A stretch of DNA of 64,000 bases from an uncultured Oscillospiraceae bacterium (GTDB taxonomy: Bacteria > Bacillota > Clostridia > Oscillospirales > Oscillospiraceae): assembly GCA_934553255.1 (NCBI GenBank), contig CAKTEZ010000005.1, positions 1 to 64,000 of the forward strand, in the 5' to 3' direction. Positions within the stretch are counted from its first letter, which is position 1. Each line of letters opens with the position of its first letter. The position numbers and the translations under genes were made by a program. A model generated the notes under the pieces. The model worked only from the letters and a program-made list of their open reading frames with translations, was not told the DNA's origin and did not search any database. Shown here in pieces: positions 25,859 through 34,576 of this stretch.

Positions 25859-26682
25859 AAGTCACCACTCTCTTAGAAAACAAGACCGCCTGCGATACGC
25901 TCCGCTGTGAGCATGGGCTTTCCCTCTATGTTGAGACGGAAACGCACAAGATCCTCTTTGACTCCGGCGCGAGCGACGCGTTCTGGGAGAATGCGAGGGC
26001 GCTCGGCATCGACCTGACACAGGTGGACGTCGCCTTTCTCTCCCACGCGCACAACGACCATTGCGGCGGACTTTTGACCTTTCTTGCGGGCAACCGCACC
26101 GCAAGGGTCTACCTGCAAAAGGAGGCGTTCGGCGATTACTATGTCGTGACGCCGGAAAAGTGCGAGTTTATCGGCCTTGACCCCAAGCTGCATGCGTACG
26201 CCGACCGCTTTGTGATGGCGGAGGGCGTGACGAGGATCGACGAGGAGCTGACGCTCTTTTCCGGCATCCGGACGCACGAGCTTCTGAGCGAGGCGAACGC
26301 CACGCTGCGCGAAAAGGTCGGAGAGAGCTACCCCCGCGACACCTTCCGCCACGAGCAGGACCTGCTGGTGACGGAGCATGGGAAAACGGTACTCTTCGCG
26401 GGCTGCGCCCACAGCGGCATCGTGAACATTCTGAACCGCGCCGAGGATATTCTGGGCCGCGCGCCGGACGCGGTGTTCGCGGGCTTCCACCTCTACAACC
26501 CTTCGCTCGGGCAGAGCGAGCCAAGGTCCCTTGTGGACGCGGTGGGCGAGCGTCTGCGCGCGCGGAAAGGCGCCCGCTATGTCACGGGTCACTGCACCGG
26601 CGACGACGCCTACGCATGGCTGCGCGAAAAGCTGGGCGACCGCCTTTCCTACATGGCGACGGGGACCACCTTCACCATCTGA
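25855..26682 (+). CDS. MBL-fold metallohydrolase
   Basis: Protein of 275 residues with the MBL motif His-x-His-x-Asp-His (FLSHAHNDHCGG near residues 61-73), a later GCAHSGIVN motif and a TGHCTG ligand near the C-terminus. It resembles the branch often labelled 7,8-dihydropterin-6-yl-methyl-4-(beta-D-ribofuranosyl)aminobenzene 5'-phosphate synthase in archaea; in Clostridia the substrate is unknown. Its ATG overlaps the miaB stop (ATGA), so it is coupled to miaB. A pterin or nucleotide substrate would fit the neighbourhood but is a guess. Confidence 0.8.
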   Translation: MKVTTLLENKTACDTLRCEHGLSLYVETETHKILFDSGASDAFWENARALGIDLTQVDVAFLSHAHNDHCGGLLTFLAGNRTARVYLQKEAFGDYYVVTPEKCEFIGLDPKLHAYADRFVMAEGVTRIDEELTLFSGIRTHELLSEANATLREKVGESYPRDTFRHEQDLLVTEHGKTVLFAGCAHSGIVNILNRAEDILGRAPDAVFAGFHLYNPSLGQSEPRSLVDAVGERLRARKGARYVTGHCTGDDAYAWLREKLGDRLSYMATGTTFTI

Positions 26683-26701
26683 CCGCCGCAAGACTTCAGA
26701 A

Positions 26702-26717
26702 AGAGAGAGAGAGAGAG
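26702..26717 (+). repeat. (AG)8 microsatellite in the mutS ribosome-binding region
   Basis: Eight uninterrupted AG dinucleotides end six bases before the mutS ATG (26724) and no GGAGG-type site is present. The purine repeat itself must serve as the ribosome-binding site. Dinucleotide runs of this length can slip during replication. Confidence 0.85.
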
Positions 26718-26723
26718 AACGAC

Positions 26724-29315
26724 ATGGCTGAGATCACGCCGATGATGCGCCAGTATCTTGAGATCAAGGAACAGAATAAGGACGCGATCCTCTTTTTCCG
26801 CCTCGGCGACTTTTACGAAATGTTCAACGAGGACGCGAAGCTTGCCGCGCGCGAGCTGGACCTTGTCCTCACCACGCGCGACCGCGGCAAGTCCGCCGAG
26901 GAGCAAACGCCGATGTGCGGCATTCCGTACCATTCGAGCGACGGCTACATCGCGCGGCTCATCGCCAAGGGCTACAAGGTCGCCATCTGCGAGCAGACGG
27001 AGGACCCCGCGCTTGCCAAGGGTCTTGTCAAGCGCGATATTATCCGCGTCGTGACCCCCGGCACGGTGATCGACAGCGCGTGTCTGGACGACCGGCGCGG
27101 CAACTTCCTGTGCGGCGTGTTTCTCGACGAGCAGAACGCGGGCGCGGCGTTCTGCGATATGTCCACGGGCCACACGCATGTCACCGCCTTTTCCGGCGCG
27201 GAGCGCGGGGAGCATCTCCGGAACGAGCTTGCGCGCTTTTCGCCCGCCGAGGCGGTGCTGAGCGCGGGCGCGTATGCGGACGAGACGCTGAGAACGCTGC
27301 TTACCGACAAGCTTTCCTGCCGCGTGGAGCGCGGCGACGCGCGCTTCGACCTGAAGGCGGCGGAAAAGGCCGTGCGCGCGCAGTACGGCGAAGACGCCTA
27401 TGCCTCTCTCCCGCGCAATAATCCCGCCGCGGCGCTCGCGCTGGGCGGTCTTCTGAGCTATCTGCACGAGACGCAGAAAAGCGATCTTTCCTACATCAGC
27501 GACCTCGATTATTACGAGCAGGGCCGCTTCATGGAATTAGACCTCTCCGCCCGCCGCAATCTGGAGCTGACGGAGACGCTCCGCGGCAAGGAAAAGCGCG
27601 GCAGTCTCCTGTGGGTGCTGGACAAGACAAAAACCGCCATGGGCGCGCGCTGTCTGCGAGCGTGGCTGGAGCGCCCGCTGCGCGAGGTGGCCGCCATCAC
27701 GCGCCGCTCGAACGCCGTCGGCGCGCTGGTGAACGATACGGTGGCGCGCGAGGAGATGCGGCTCGCCCTCTCCGGCATCAGCGATATGGAGCGGCTCATC
27801 GGCCGCATCGTCTACGGCACGGCGGGCGGCCGCGACCTTGTGTCGCTGCGCAATTCCATCGAGCAGCTTCGCGCCGTGCGCGTGCAGCTCGCGCGCTTCG
27901 CCGCCGGACGGCTCGGCGAGCTGGCAGGGGAGTTGGACCCGCTTGAGGATGTCGCCGCGCGCATCGCGGAGACCCTTGTGGACGAGCCGCCGTTCTCCGT
28001 GCGTGAGGGCGGGTTTATCCGCAAGGGCTTTCACGCCGAGGTGGACCGCCTGCACGACATTCTCTCCGGCGGAAAGGGGCTGCTCGCCTCCATCGAAACG
28101 CAGGAGAAGGAGCGCACGGGCATCCGCACGCTCAAGATCGGCTACAACAAGGTCTTCGGCTACTATATCGAGGTCTCCAATTCCTTCAAGGATCAGGTAC
28201 CCGACACCTATATCCGCAAGCAGACGCTGGTCAACGGCGAGCGCTACATCACGCAGGAACTCAAGGATCTGGAGCAGGATATCCTGACCGCGGGCGAGCG
28301 CGTGAACGCGCTGGAATACGAGCTGTTTTCCGCCCTGCGCGACGAGGTCTGCGCGAACGCCGAGCGCATTCAGCGCACCGCCGCCGCCGTTGCGGAGCTG
28401 GACGCCCTTGTCTCGCTCGCGGACGTCGCGGGGAAGAACAACTACTGTTGCCCCGTGGTGGACGAGTCCGGCGTGATCGAGATCCACGACGGCCGCCATC
28501 CGGTCGTGGAGCGCGTGCTGAAGGACTCCCTCTTCGTGCCGAACGACACCTACATGGGCGAAAAGGAGAACCGCGTCGCCATTATCACGGGACCCAACAT
28601 GGCGGGCAAATCCACCTATATGCGCCAGGTCGCGCTCATTACGCTCATGGCGCAGATCGGCTCGTTCGTCCCCGCGCGCGCCGCGCGCATCGGCGTGGTG
28701 GACCGCATCTTCACCCGCATCGGCGCGAGCGACGACCTCGCGGGCGGACAGTCCACCTTCATGGTCGAAATGAGCGAGGTCTCCGACATTCTGCATCAGG
28801 CGACGCCGCATTCGCTTCTCATTCTTGATGAGATCGGCCGCGGCACCTCGACCTTCGACGGCATGAGCATCGCCCGCGCGGCGCTGGAGTTCTGCGCCGA
28901 CCGCAAACGGCTGGGCGCGAAAACGCTCTTCGCCACGCACTACCACGAGCTGACCGAGCTGGAGGGGACGCTCCCCGGCGTGAAGAATTACAGCATCGCT
29001 ATCAAAAAGCGCGGCGAGGACCTTGTGTTTCTCCGCAAGGTCGTCTCCGGCGGAGCGGACCGCAGCTACGGCATTGAGGTCGCCAAGCTCGCGGGACTGC
29101 CGAAGGAGGTCGTCTCCCGCGCGAAGAAAATACTTGAGGAGCTGGAGGCGGGCGGCAGCTACATCCCGCCGCGGCAAGAGCGCGAGCAGGTCAGTCTGGA
29201 GGCCATCGGCGAGGCCGAGGTACTCGACGCGCTGCGCCGCGCCCAGCCGGACACCATGTCGCCCATCGAGGCGATGCAGCTGCTCTACGAGCTGAAAAAG
29301 AAATTACAGGACTAA
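26724..29315 (+). CDS. mutS: DNA mismatch repair protein MutS
   Basis: Mismatch recognition ATPase of 863 residues. The mismatch-probing Phe-x-Glu is at 30-32 (GDFYEMF). Connector, lever and clamp domains follow; the ATPase has Walker A GPNMAGKST near 623 and Walker B LLILDEIGRGTSTFDG near 704. The ATCLFATHYHEL-type H motif is present as TLFATHYHEL. The C-terminus retains the region ending in AMQLLYELKKKL that contributes to dimerisation and MutL contact. ATG 26724 gives the normal N-terminus (TPMMRQYLEIK); the open frame upstream overlaps the MBL gene. Its translation start depends on an (AG)8 repeat. Confidence 0.97.
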   Translation: MAEITPMMRQYLEIKEQNKDAILFFRLGDFYEMFNEDAKLAARELDLVLTTRDRGKSAEEQTPMCGIPYHSSDGYIARLIAKGYKVAICEQTEDPALAKGLVKRDIIRVVTPGTVIDSACLDDRRGNFLCGVFLDEQNAGAAFCDMSTGHTHVTAFSGAERGEHLRNELARFSPAEAVLSAGAYADETLRTLLTDKLSCRVERGDARFDLKAAEKAVRAQYGEDAYASLPRNNPAAALALGGLLSYLHETQKSDLSYISDLDYYEQGRFMELDLSARRNLELTETLRGKEKRGSLLWVLDKTKTAMGARCLRAWLERPLREVAAITRRSNAVGALVNDTVAREEMRLALSGISDMERLIGRIVYGTAGGRDLVSLRNSIEQLRAVRVQLARFAAGRLGELAGELDPLEDVAARIAETLVDEPPFSVREGGFIRKGFHAEVDRLHDILSGGKGLLASIETQEKERTGIRTLKIGYNKVFGYYIEVSNSFKDQVPDTYIRKQTLVNGERYITQELKDLEQDILTAGERVNALEYELFSALRDEVCANAERIQRTAAAVAELDALVSLADVAGKNNYCCPVVDESGVIEIHDGRHPVVERVLKDSLFVPNDTYMGEKENRVAIITGPNMAGKSTYMRQVALITLMAQIGSFVPARAARIGVVDRIFTRIGASDDLAGGQSTFMVEMSEVSDILHQATPHSLLILDEIGRGTSTFDGMSIARAALEFCADRKRLGAKTLFATHYHELTELEGTLPGVKNYSIAIKKRGEDLVFLRKVVSGGADRSYGIEVAKLAGLPKEVVSRAKKILEELEAGGSYIPPRQEREQVSLEAIGEAEVLDALRRAQPDTMSPIEAMQLLYELKKKLQD

Positions 29316-29346
29316 ACCCCAAGAAAGAGAGAAAGGGGGACCGGAC

Positions 29347-30057
29347 ATGGCCAAAAAAGCCGCATCCTCCCACATGAACCAGACCGAGCGCATCGCGGGA
29401 ACGATTTTCTTCGTCGTCTATCTTCTCGTGCTGCCGCTGCTGGCCAACAAGATCTTTGCCATCGTCGAGGTGCTGCTCGACACGAAGATCAGCGACTCGC
29501 TGGCGAACATCATCTATTACTATGTACTCTTCGCCGTCGTGCTGCTGCTGTTCCATTCGTTTCTCGCGCACACCACCAGCCGCTTTCTCGGCGGCGTGAA
29601 CCGCGCGCTGACCACATTCTGCATGGGGCTTCTGGTGTTCTACGGCGCGAACGAGCTGTTCTACCGTGTGGCGAATGTACTGTTCAACAGCCGCACCAAC
29701 CTCAACGACACGACCATTGCCGCGTCCATCAACGCCGCCCCGCGGCTCACGGCGCTCATCGTCGTGTTCCTCGCCCCCTTTGTGGAGGAGGTGCTGTTCC
29801 GCGGGCTGGTGTTCGGCTGCCTGAAGGAAAAAAGCCGTGTAGCGGCCTATGTGATCTCCTGCGTGCTGTTCGCGTTCATGCATGTCTGGACCTTCGCGCT
29901 CTCCTCGTGGGACTGGAGTTATTTTATCCTCATGCTCCAGTACCTTGTGCCGGGTCTTGTGTTCGCGTGGGCGTTTGACCACTCCGGTACGCTCTGGACC
30001 TCCATTCTGCTGCACGCCACCGTCAACGCGCTGGCTCTCTGGGCCATAGTCGGATAA
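29347..30057 (+). CDS. CPBP-family intramembrane metalloprotease
   Basis: Integral membrane protein of 236 residues with about seven membrane spans. It has the CPBP/Abi (Rce1-like) motifs: EEVLFRG near residue 148, a FMHVW segment near 178, and HATVNALALW near the C-terminus, supplying the catalytic Glu and metal-binding His. Family members cleave or process prenylated or bacteriocin-type peptides, or give immunity to them. GGGGGA lies before the ATG. The gene is inserted between mutS and mutL in the same direction; a functional link to repair is not evident. Confidence 0.85.
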   Translation: MAKKAASSHMNQTERIAGTIFFVVYLLVLPLLANKIFAIVEVLLDTKISDSLANIIYYYVLFAVVLLLFHSFLAHTTSRFLGGVNRALTTFCMGLLVFYGANELFYRVANVLFNSRTNLNDTTIAASINAAPRLTALIVVFLAPFVEEVLFRGLVFGCLKEKSRVAAYVISCVLFAFMHVWTFALSSWDWSYFILMLQYLVPGLVFAWAFDHSGTLWTSILLHATVNALALWAIVG

Positions 30058-30067
30058 GGAGAACACC

Positions 30068-32059
30068 ATGCCGCACATCGAACAGCTATCCCCTCATATT
30101 GCAAACCTCATCGCCGCAGGCGAGGTGGTCGAGCGCCCCGCGAGCGTCGTCAAGGAGCTGATGGAAAACGCCATCGACGCAGGTGCGACGCAGATCACCA
30201 TCGAACTGCAAAACGGCGGGCTGACCTATCTGCGCGTCACGGACAACGGCTGCGGCATCGCGCCGGACGAGCTGCCCACCGCCTTTCTGCGCCACGCGAC
30301 GAGCAAGCTTCGCACCGCCGCCGACCTTGCCGCCATCGGTACGCTCGGCTTTCGCGGCGAGGCGCTCGCCGCCATCGCGTCCGTTTCCCATCTGGATATT
30401 TTCTCGCGACAGGCGGGCGCGCCGAGCGGCGCGAAGCTGCACCTCGACGGCGGCAAGCCGCTCTCCGTCGAGCCGGCGGGCTGTCCGGAGGGAACGAGCG
30501 TCATCGTGCGCGATCTCTTCTACAACACCCCCGCGCGGCTGAAGTTCATGAAGCAGGACCGCGCCGAGGCGGCCGCCATTGCGGGTCTTGCCGCGCACAT
30601 CGCGCTCTCGCACCCCGACATCTCCTTCCGTCTCATCAAGGACGGGCGCGAGGAGCTGCACACCCCCGGCGACGGGAAGCCGCTCAGCGCGGTCTACGCC
30701 GCGCTGGGCCGCGGCTTCGCCCTCTCGCTCGTGGAGGTCCACGGCCGCGACGGGCAGCTTGCCGCCGACGGCTTTGTGACAAAGCCCCTCGCGGGACGCG
30801 GCACACGCGGAATGCAGACCTTTTTCGTCAACGGACGCTTCATCAAGTCCCAGCTTCTCACCGCCGCGGTGGAGGAGGCTTACGCCAACCGCCTGATGAA
30901 GGGCAAGTTCCCCGGCTGCGTGCTGAATGTGTCGCTGCCGGCGGATATGGTGGATGTGAATGTTCACCCCGCCAAGACGGTGGTCAAGTTTTTGAACGAA
31001 AAGCAGGTTTTTGACCTTGTTTTCCACGCGGCGTCCGACGCGCTCGACCTCGACGGCGCGCCCGAGCCGCCGAAGGCGGCGAGCGCGCAGAGACCGCAGG
31101 AATTTTACCGCAGCATGAGCGCGCAGGAATGGCGCGCGCAGAACGAAGCCAAAGCACCGCTCTCCAAGCCGGAGCCGAAAAGGGAAGCGCCGTTCCTCGC
31201 CGTTTCCCCCGCCGCGAGCGAACTGGGCGGGCGGGTGCGCGTGAACGACTGCGTCCCGCGCACCGCGCCGACGGAACGCCCCGCCGCGTCCGACGGCCTT
31301 CTGCCGAAGTTTGTGGAGGCCGCCTTCCGGCCGCATACCGACGCGCCCGCGGAGCCGACCGCCGCGCGGGCAGAGGCCCCCGCTCAAGCAGAGCAGACCC
31401 CGCCGCAGGCGCCTGCCCCCGCGGAAAGCCCCGCGGTGCAGGCGGCGCTTGAGCCCGCGGCGGAGCAGACCTCTCTGGAGGCCGGGACCGCCGCGCCGTG
31501 GCGCATCGCGGGCGAGGTGCTGGACACCTACATCGTCTGTGAGGACGCGGAAAAGACCGTCTGGCTCATCGACAAGCACGCCGCGCACGAGCGCATAAAT
31601 TTTGACCGCTTCCGCGCGAACCTCGAGCCGATCATGACGCAGGAGCTGCTGACCCCCGTGGTCGCGCAGCTCGGCGCGGCGGAATACGCCGCCGTCACGG
31701 AGCAGTTCGCGCTGCTGCGTGCGTTCGGCTTCGTGTGCGAGGACTTCGGCGACGGCGCGATCCTAATCCGCGCCCTGCCCGCCGACCTTGCCGCCGAGGA
31801 CGCGGCGGCCAGTCTGGAGGATCTGGGCGGGCGGCTGGCGGAGCGCCGCCATGCCGACCCCGCGAGCGCCCGCGATGCGCTGCTGCACACCATGGCCTGC
31901 AAGGCCGCCATCAAGGGCGGCTGGAAGAGCGACCCGCGCGAGCTGCGCGTGCTGGTGGACAAGGTGCAGTCGGGCGAGGTCCGCTTCTGCCCGCACGGGC
32001 GGCCCGTGGCGGTGAAGCTCACGAAGTACGAACTGGAGAAAATGTTCAAGCGCGCGTAA
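30068..32059 (+). CDS. mutL: DNA mismatch repair protein MutL
   Basis: Mismatch repair factor of 663 residues coupling MutS to strand incision. N-terminal GHKL ATPase (about 1-330) with ELMENAIDAGAT, DNGCGI and GFRGEAL motifs. A long Pro/Ala-rich linker (about 340-475) follows. The C-terminal domain contains DKHAAHERI, ACKAAIKGG and CPHGRPVAV, matching the latent endonuclease motifs of MutL from bacteria lacking MutH (the usual DQHA is DKHA here). It begins ten bases after the CPBP gene. Confidence 0.96.
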   Translation: MPHIEQLSPHIANLIAAGEVVERPASVVKELMENAIDAGATQITIELQNGGLTYLRVTDNGCGIAPDELPTAFLRHATSKLRTAADLAAIGTLGFRGEALAAIASVSHLDIFSRQAGAPSGAKLHLDGGKPLSVEPAGCPEGTSVIVRDLFYNTPARLKFMKQDRAEAAAIAGLAAHIALSHPDISFRLIKDGREELHTPGDGKPLSAVYAALGRGFALSLVEVHGRDGQLAADGFVTKPLAGRGTRGMQTFFVNGRFIKSQLLTAAVEEAYANRLMKGKFPGCVLNVSLPADMVDVNVHPAKTVVKFLNEKQVFDLVFHAASDALDLDGAPEPPKAASAQRPQEFYRSMSAQEWRAQNEAKAPLSKPEPKREAPFLAVSPAASELGGRVRVNDCVPRTAPTERPAASDGLLPKFVEAAFRPHTDAPAEPTAARAEAPAQAEQTPPQAPAPAESPAVQAALEPAAEQTSLEAGTAAPWRIAGEVLDTYIVCEDAEKTVWLIDKHAAHERINFDRFRANLEPIMTQELLTPVVAQLGAAEYAAVTEQFALLRAFGFVCEDFGDGAILIRALPADLAAEDAAASLEDLGGRLAERRHADPASARDALLHTMACKAAIKGGWKSDPRELRVLVDKVQSGEVRFCPHGRPVAVKLTKYELEKMFKRA

Positions 32060-32077
32060 GCGCGGAAAGGAGGGGCC

Positions 32078-33022
32078 ATGCCGCCAAAGGTCGTATGCGT
32101 GGTCGGACCGACCGGCTGCGGGAAAACGGGACTTGGTATCGCGCTGGCAAAGCAGCACGGCGGCGAGGTCGTTTCCTGCGACTCCATGCAGCTCTACCGC
32201 GGCATGGTCATCGGCACCGCCGCACCCACCGCGGAGGAGATGCAGGGCGTGCCGCACCACATGGTCGGCGTCGTCGACCCGCGCGAGGATTACTCCGTGG
32301 CGCGCTACGCCGCGGACGCGGCGGAGTGTGTGGACGATATTCTCAAGCGCGGGCGGCTCCCCATTCTCGTCGGCGGCACGGGGCTGTATCTCGACGCGCT
32401 CCTGCGCGGACACGGCTACGCCCCCGGCACGACCGGCGGCGCGGTGCGCGGCGAGCTGGAGCGCCGCTGGGACAGCGAGGGCGGCGAGGCGCTTTTTGCC
32501 GAGCTGCGCCGCGCGGACCCCGAGAGCGCCGCGGCGCTGCATCCGAACGACAAAAAACGCGTGATCCGCGCGCTGGAGGTCTACCGCGAGACGGGCAAGC
32601 CCATTTCGCAGCACAACGCGGAAACGCAGGCGGTCCCGCCGCGCTACGCGCCGGTCTATCTTGGCCTTGCCTATGCTGACCGCGAGGAGATGAAGCGTGT
32701 CATCGACCGACGCGTGGACAAAATGGCGGAGCAGGGCCTGTTCGACGAGGTGCGCGCGTTGGTGGAAAGCGGCGTTCCGCGCACGGCGACGGCGATGCAG
32801 GCCATCGGCTACAAGGAGTGTCTCGGCTGTCTCGCGGGCGAATGCACCAAGGCCGAGGCGATCGCCGAGATCAAGCTTCGTTCGCGCCAGTACGCCAAGC
32901 GCCAGCTGACATGGCTGCGGCGGAACAAGGATGTTCATTGGTTCTACTGGGAAAATTCACGCGATTTTGGCGCGGCGCTACAGTTTTCGACAGAAATTCT
33001 CACAAACCTTGGCGTATCCTGA
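32078..33022 (+). CDS. miaA: tRNA dimethylallyltransferase
   Basis: Enzyme of 314 residues adding a dimethylallyl group to A37 of tRNAs, the first step before MiaB. The P-loop GPTGCGKTGLG is at 9-19; the DSMQLYRGM motif near 35-43, GGTGLYLDALL near 101 and the RRNKDVHWFYW C-terminal segment are family features. AAAGGAGG lies before the ATG. Gene order mutL-miaA-hfq is widespread in bacteria. Confidence 0.96.
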   Translation: MPPKVVCVVGPTGCGKTGLGIALAKQHGGEVVSCDSMQLYRGMVIGTAAPTAEEMQGVPHHMVGVVDPREDYSVARYAADAAECVDDILKRGRLPILVGGTGLYLDALLRGHGYAPGTTGGAVRGELERRWDSEGGEALFAELRRADPESAAALHPNDKKRVIRALEVYRETGKPISQHNAETQAVPPRYAPVYLGLAYADREEMKRVIDRRVDKMAEQGLFDEVRALVESGVPRTATAMQAIGYKECLGCLAGECTKAEAIAEIKLRSRQYAKRQLTWLRRNKDVHWFYWENSRDFGAALQFSTEILTNLGVS

Positions 33023-33075
33023 TTTTATACGGGGCGGCGCGCCGCTCCGAATAAAAAGAAAGGGTACATACCACC

Positions 33076-33324
33076 ATGAAAAAGACAGCAAACCTTCAAG
33101 ACGTTTTCCTCACCAAGGCCCGCAAGCAGGGCGTACCGCTGACCGTATTTCTCGTCAACGGCTTCCAGATGCGCGGCAGCGTGACCGGCTTCGACAGCTT
33201 TACTGTCGTGCTGCTCAGCGAGGGGCGGCAGCAGATGATCTACAAGCACGCCATCTCGACCATTGCGCCGCTGAACCCCATCGATCTGCACGAGGCGGAA
33301 GAGGAGGACGGCTTCGAGGGCTGA
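33076..33324 (+). CDS. hfq: RNA chaperone Hfq
   Basis: Sm-like protein of 82 residues forming a hexameric ring that binds sRNAs and poly(A/U) tails. The Sm1 motif is [23 protein letters not shown] in pieces and Sm2 is [13 protein letters not shown] with the YKHA signature. The C-terminal tail is short and acidic, as in Gram-positives. A 53-base gap after miaA contains an AAAGAAAGGG site before the ATG but no obvious terminator. Confidence 0.97.
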   Translation: MKKTANLQDVFLTKARKQGVPLTVFLVNGFQMRGSVTGFDSFTVVLLSEGRQQMIYKHAISTIAPLNPIDLHEAEEEDGFEG

Positions 33325-33342
33325 CAAGGACCCGAGGTGCCC

Positions 33343-34575
33343 ATGAAAGCAAAGTCACTTTCCACAAAACTGATATTCGTTTTCCTGTTCATCGCCGTGG
33401 CGTTTTACTTCGGTGTGCAGGCGTACCGCTACCTTGTGAACCCGCAGACCACCACGCTGGTCTACGCCTATTCCAGCGAGGACGCCATCGCGGTGAACGG
33501 CTGGTTCGTGCGCGAGGAGCAGGTCGTCGACTGCGAGGAAACGCTGCTTGAGCTGGAGCGCGCCGAGGGCGAGCGCGTCCCCGCGGGCGGCACGCTCGCT
33601 ACGGTCTACCGCAGCGAGACCGCGCTCGCCGACCACCGCACGCTGCGCGCGTTGGAATCGAAGCTCGAGCAGCTGTGCTACGCGCGCGAGGCCGCGCGGG
33701 ACGCAGAGACCGCACGCAAACTGGACAGCGACATTCGCGGCGACATCACCGCGCTGCGCGCCGCGCTCGCCGCCGAAAGCTGGGCAGCCGCCGAGAGCGC
33801 GGGCGAAGCGCTGAAAACCACGGTCCTCAAGCGCGAGTACGCCTACGATGGCGCGGAGGATCTTGACGCGCGCATCAACGAGCTGAAGGCTGAGATCCGC
33901 ACGGTGTCAAGCCGTCTGGAGGGCGGCACGCAGACCATCCGCGCGGAAAAGGCAGGGACCTACAGCGCGGTCGCCGACGGCTATGAAAGCGTTCTGACGG
34001 GCGCGGCGCTGGAGAAAATGACCGTCGCGCAGTACGACGCCATCGCGCCCGACGGGACAAGCTCCACGGTGGGACGCATGATCGCGGGCGAAACATGGCG
34101 CTTCGTCACGACGCTGCGCGCGGCGGACGCCGCGCGGCTGCAAAAGGGACAGGCTCTGCGCCTGCGTACCGCGGCAGGCGTGGACTTTGACCTTGACGCA
34201 GTCGTCGAACGCATCGGACGCGAGGAGGACGGCCGCGCCGTCGTCGTCCTGCGCGGAGACAGCCATTTGGCCTATGTCACGCTGCTGCGCGAGCAGAACG
34301 CGGAACTCGTCCTAGCGCGCTACGAAGGACTGCGTATCCCCAAAAACGCCCTGCGCGTGGACGAAGAGGGCGGCAGCGGCGTTTACTGCCGCGTCGGTCT
34401 GAGCGCCTACCGCAAGCCGGTCGAGGTGGTCTGGCAGGGCGAGGACTATTGTCTGGTAAAGCCTGTCGAGGTGGAAACGACCATAGAGAGCCAGCGGCTG
34501 CTTTATACGCTGCGCGCGGGCGACGAGGTCATCGTCTCGGCGAACGATCTATACGACGGAAAGGTGATCGAATAA
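33343..34575 (+). CDS. HlyD-like membrane-anchored protein of the sepF operon
   Basis: Protein of 410 residues with one N-terminal membrane span (about 9-30) and a large outer part. A predicted coiled-coil (about 95-200, Glu/Ala/Arg-rich heptads) is flanked by strands that look like the lipoyl/barrel-sandwich hybrid of HlyD-type adaptors (GERVPAGGTLATVY before, RAEKAGTYSAVADG after), then a beta-barrel region ending with GDEVIVSANDLYDGKVIE. No ABC or MFS transporter partner lies nearby. It precedes yggS-sepF-divIVA, so a role in the envelope at the division site is an inference. ATG 33343 is preferred to a GTG two codons earlier, which overlaps the GAGG site. Confidence 0.7.
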   Translation: MKAKSLSTKLIFVFLFIAVAFYFGVQAYRYLVNPQTTTLVYAYSSEDAIAVNGWFVREEQVVDCEETLLELERAEGERVPAGGTLATVYRSETALADHRTLRALESKLEQLCYAREAARDAETARKLDSDIRGDITALRAALAAESWAAAESAGEALKTTVLKREYAYDGAEDLDARINELKAEIRTVSSRLEGGTQTIRAEKAGTYSAVADGYESVLTGAALEKMTVAQYDAIAPDGTSSTVGRMIAGETWRFVTTLRAADAARLQKGQALRLRTAAGVDFDLDAVVERIGREEDGRAVVVLRGDSHLAYVTLLREQNAELVLARYEGLRIPKNALRVDEEGGSGVYCRVGLSAYRKPVEVVWQGEDYCLVKPVEVETTIESQRLLYTLRAGDEVIVSANDLYDGKVIE

Positions 34576-34576
34576 C

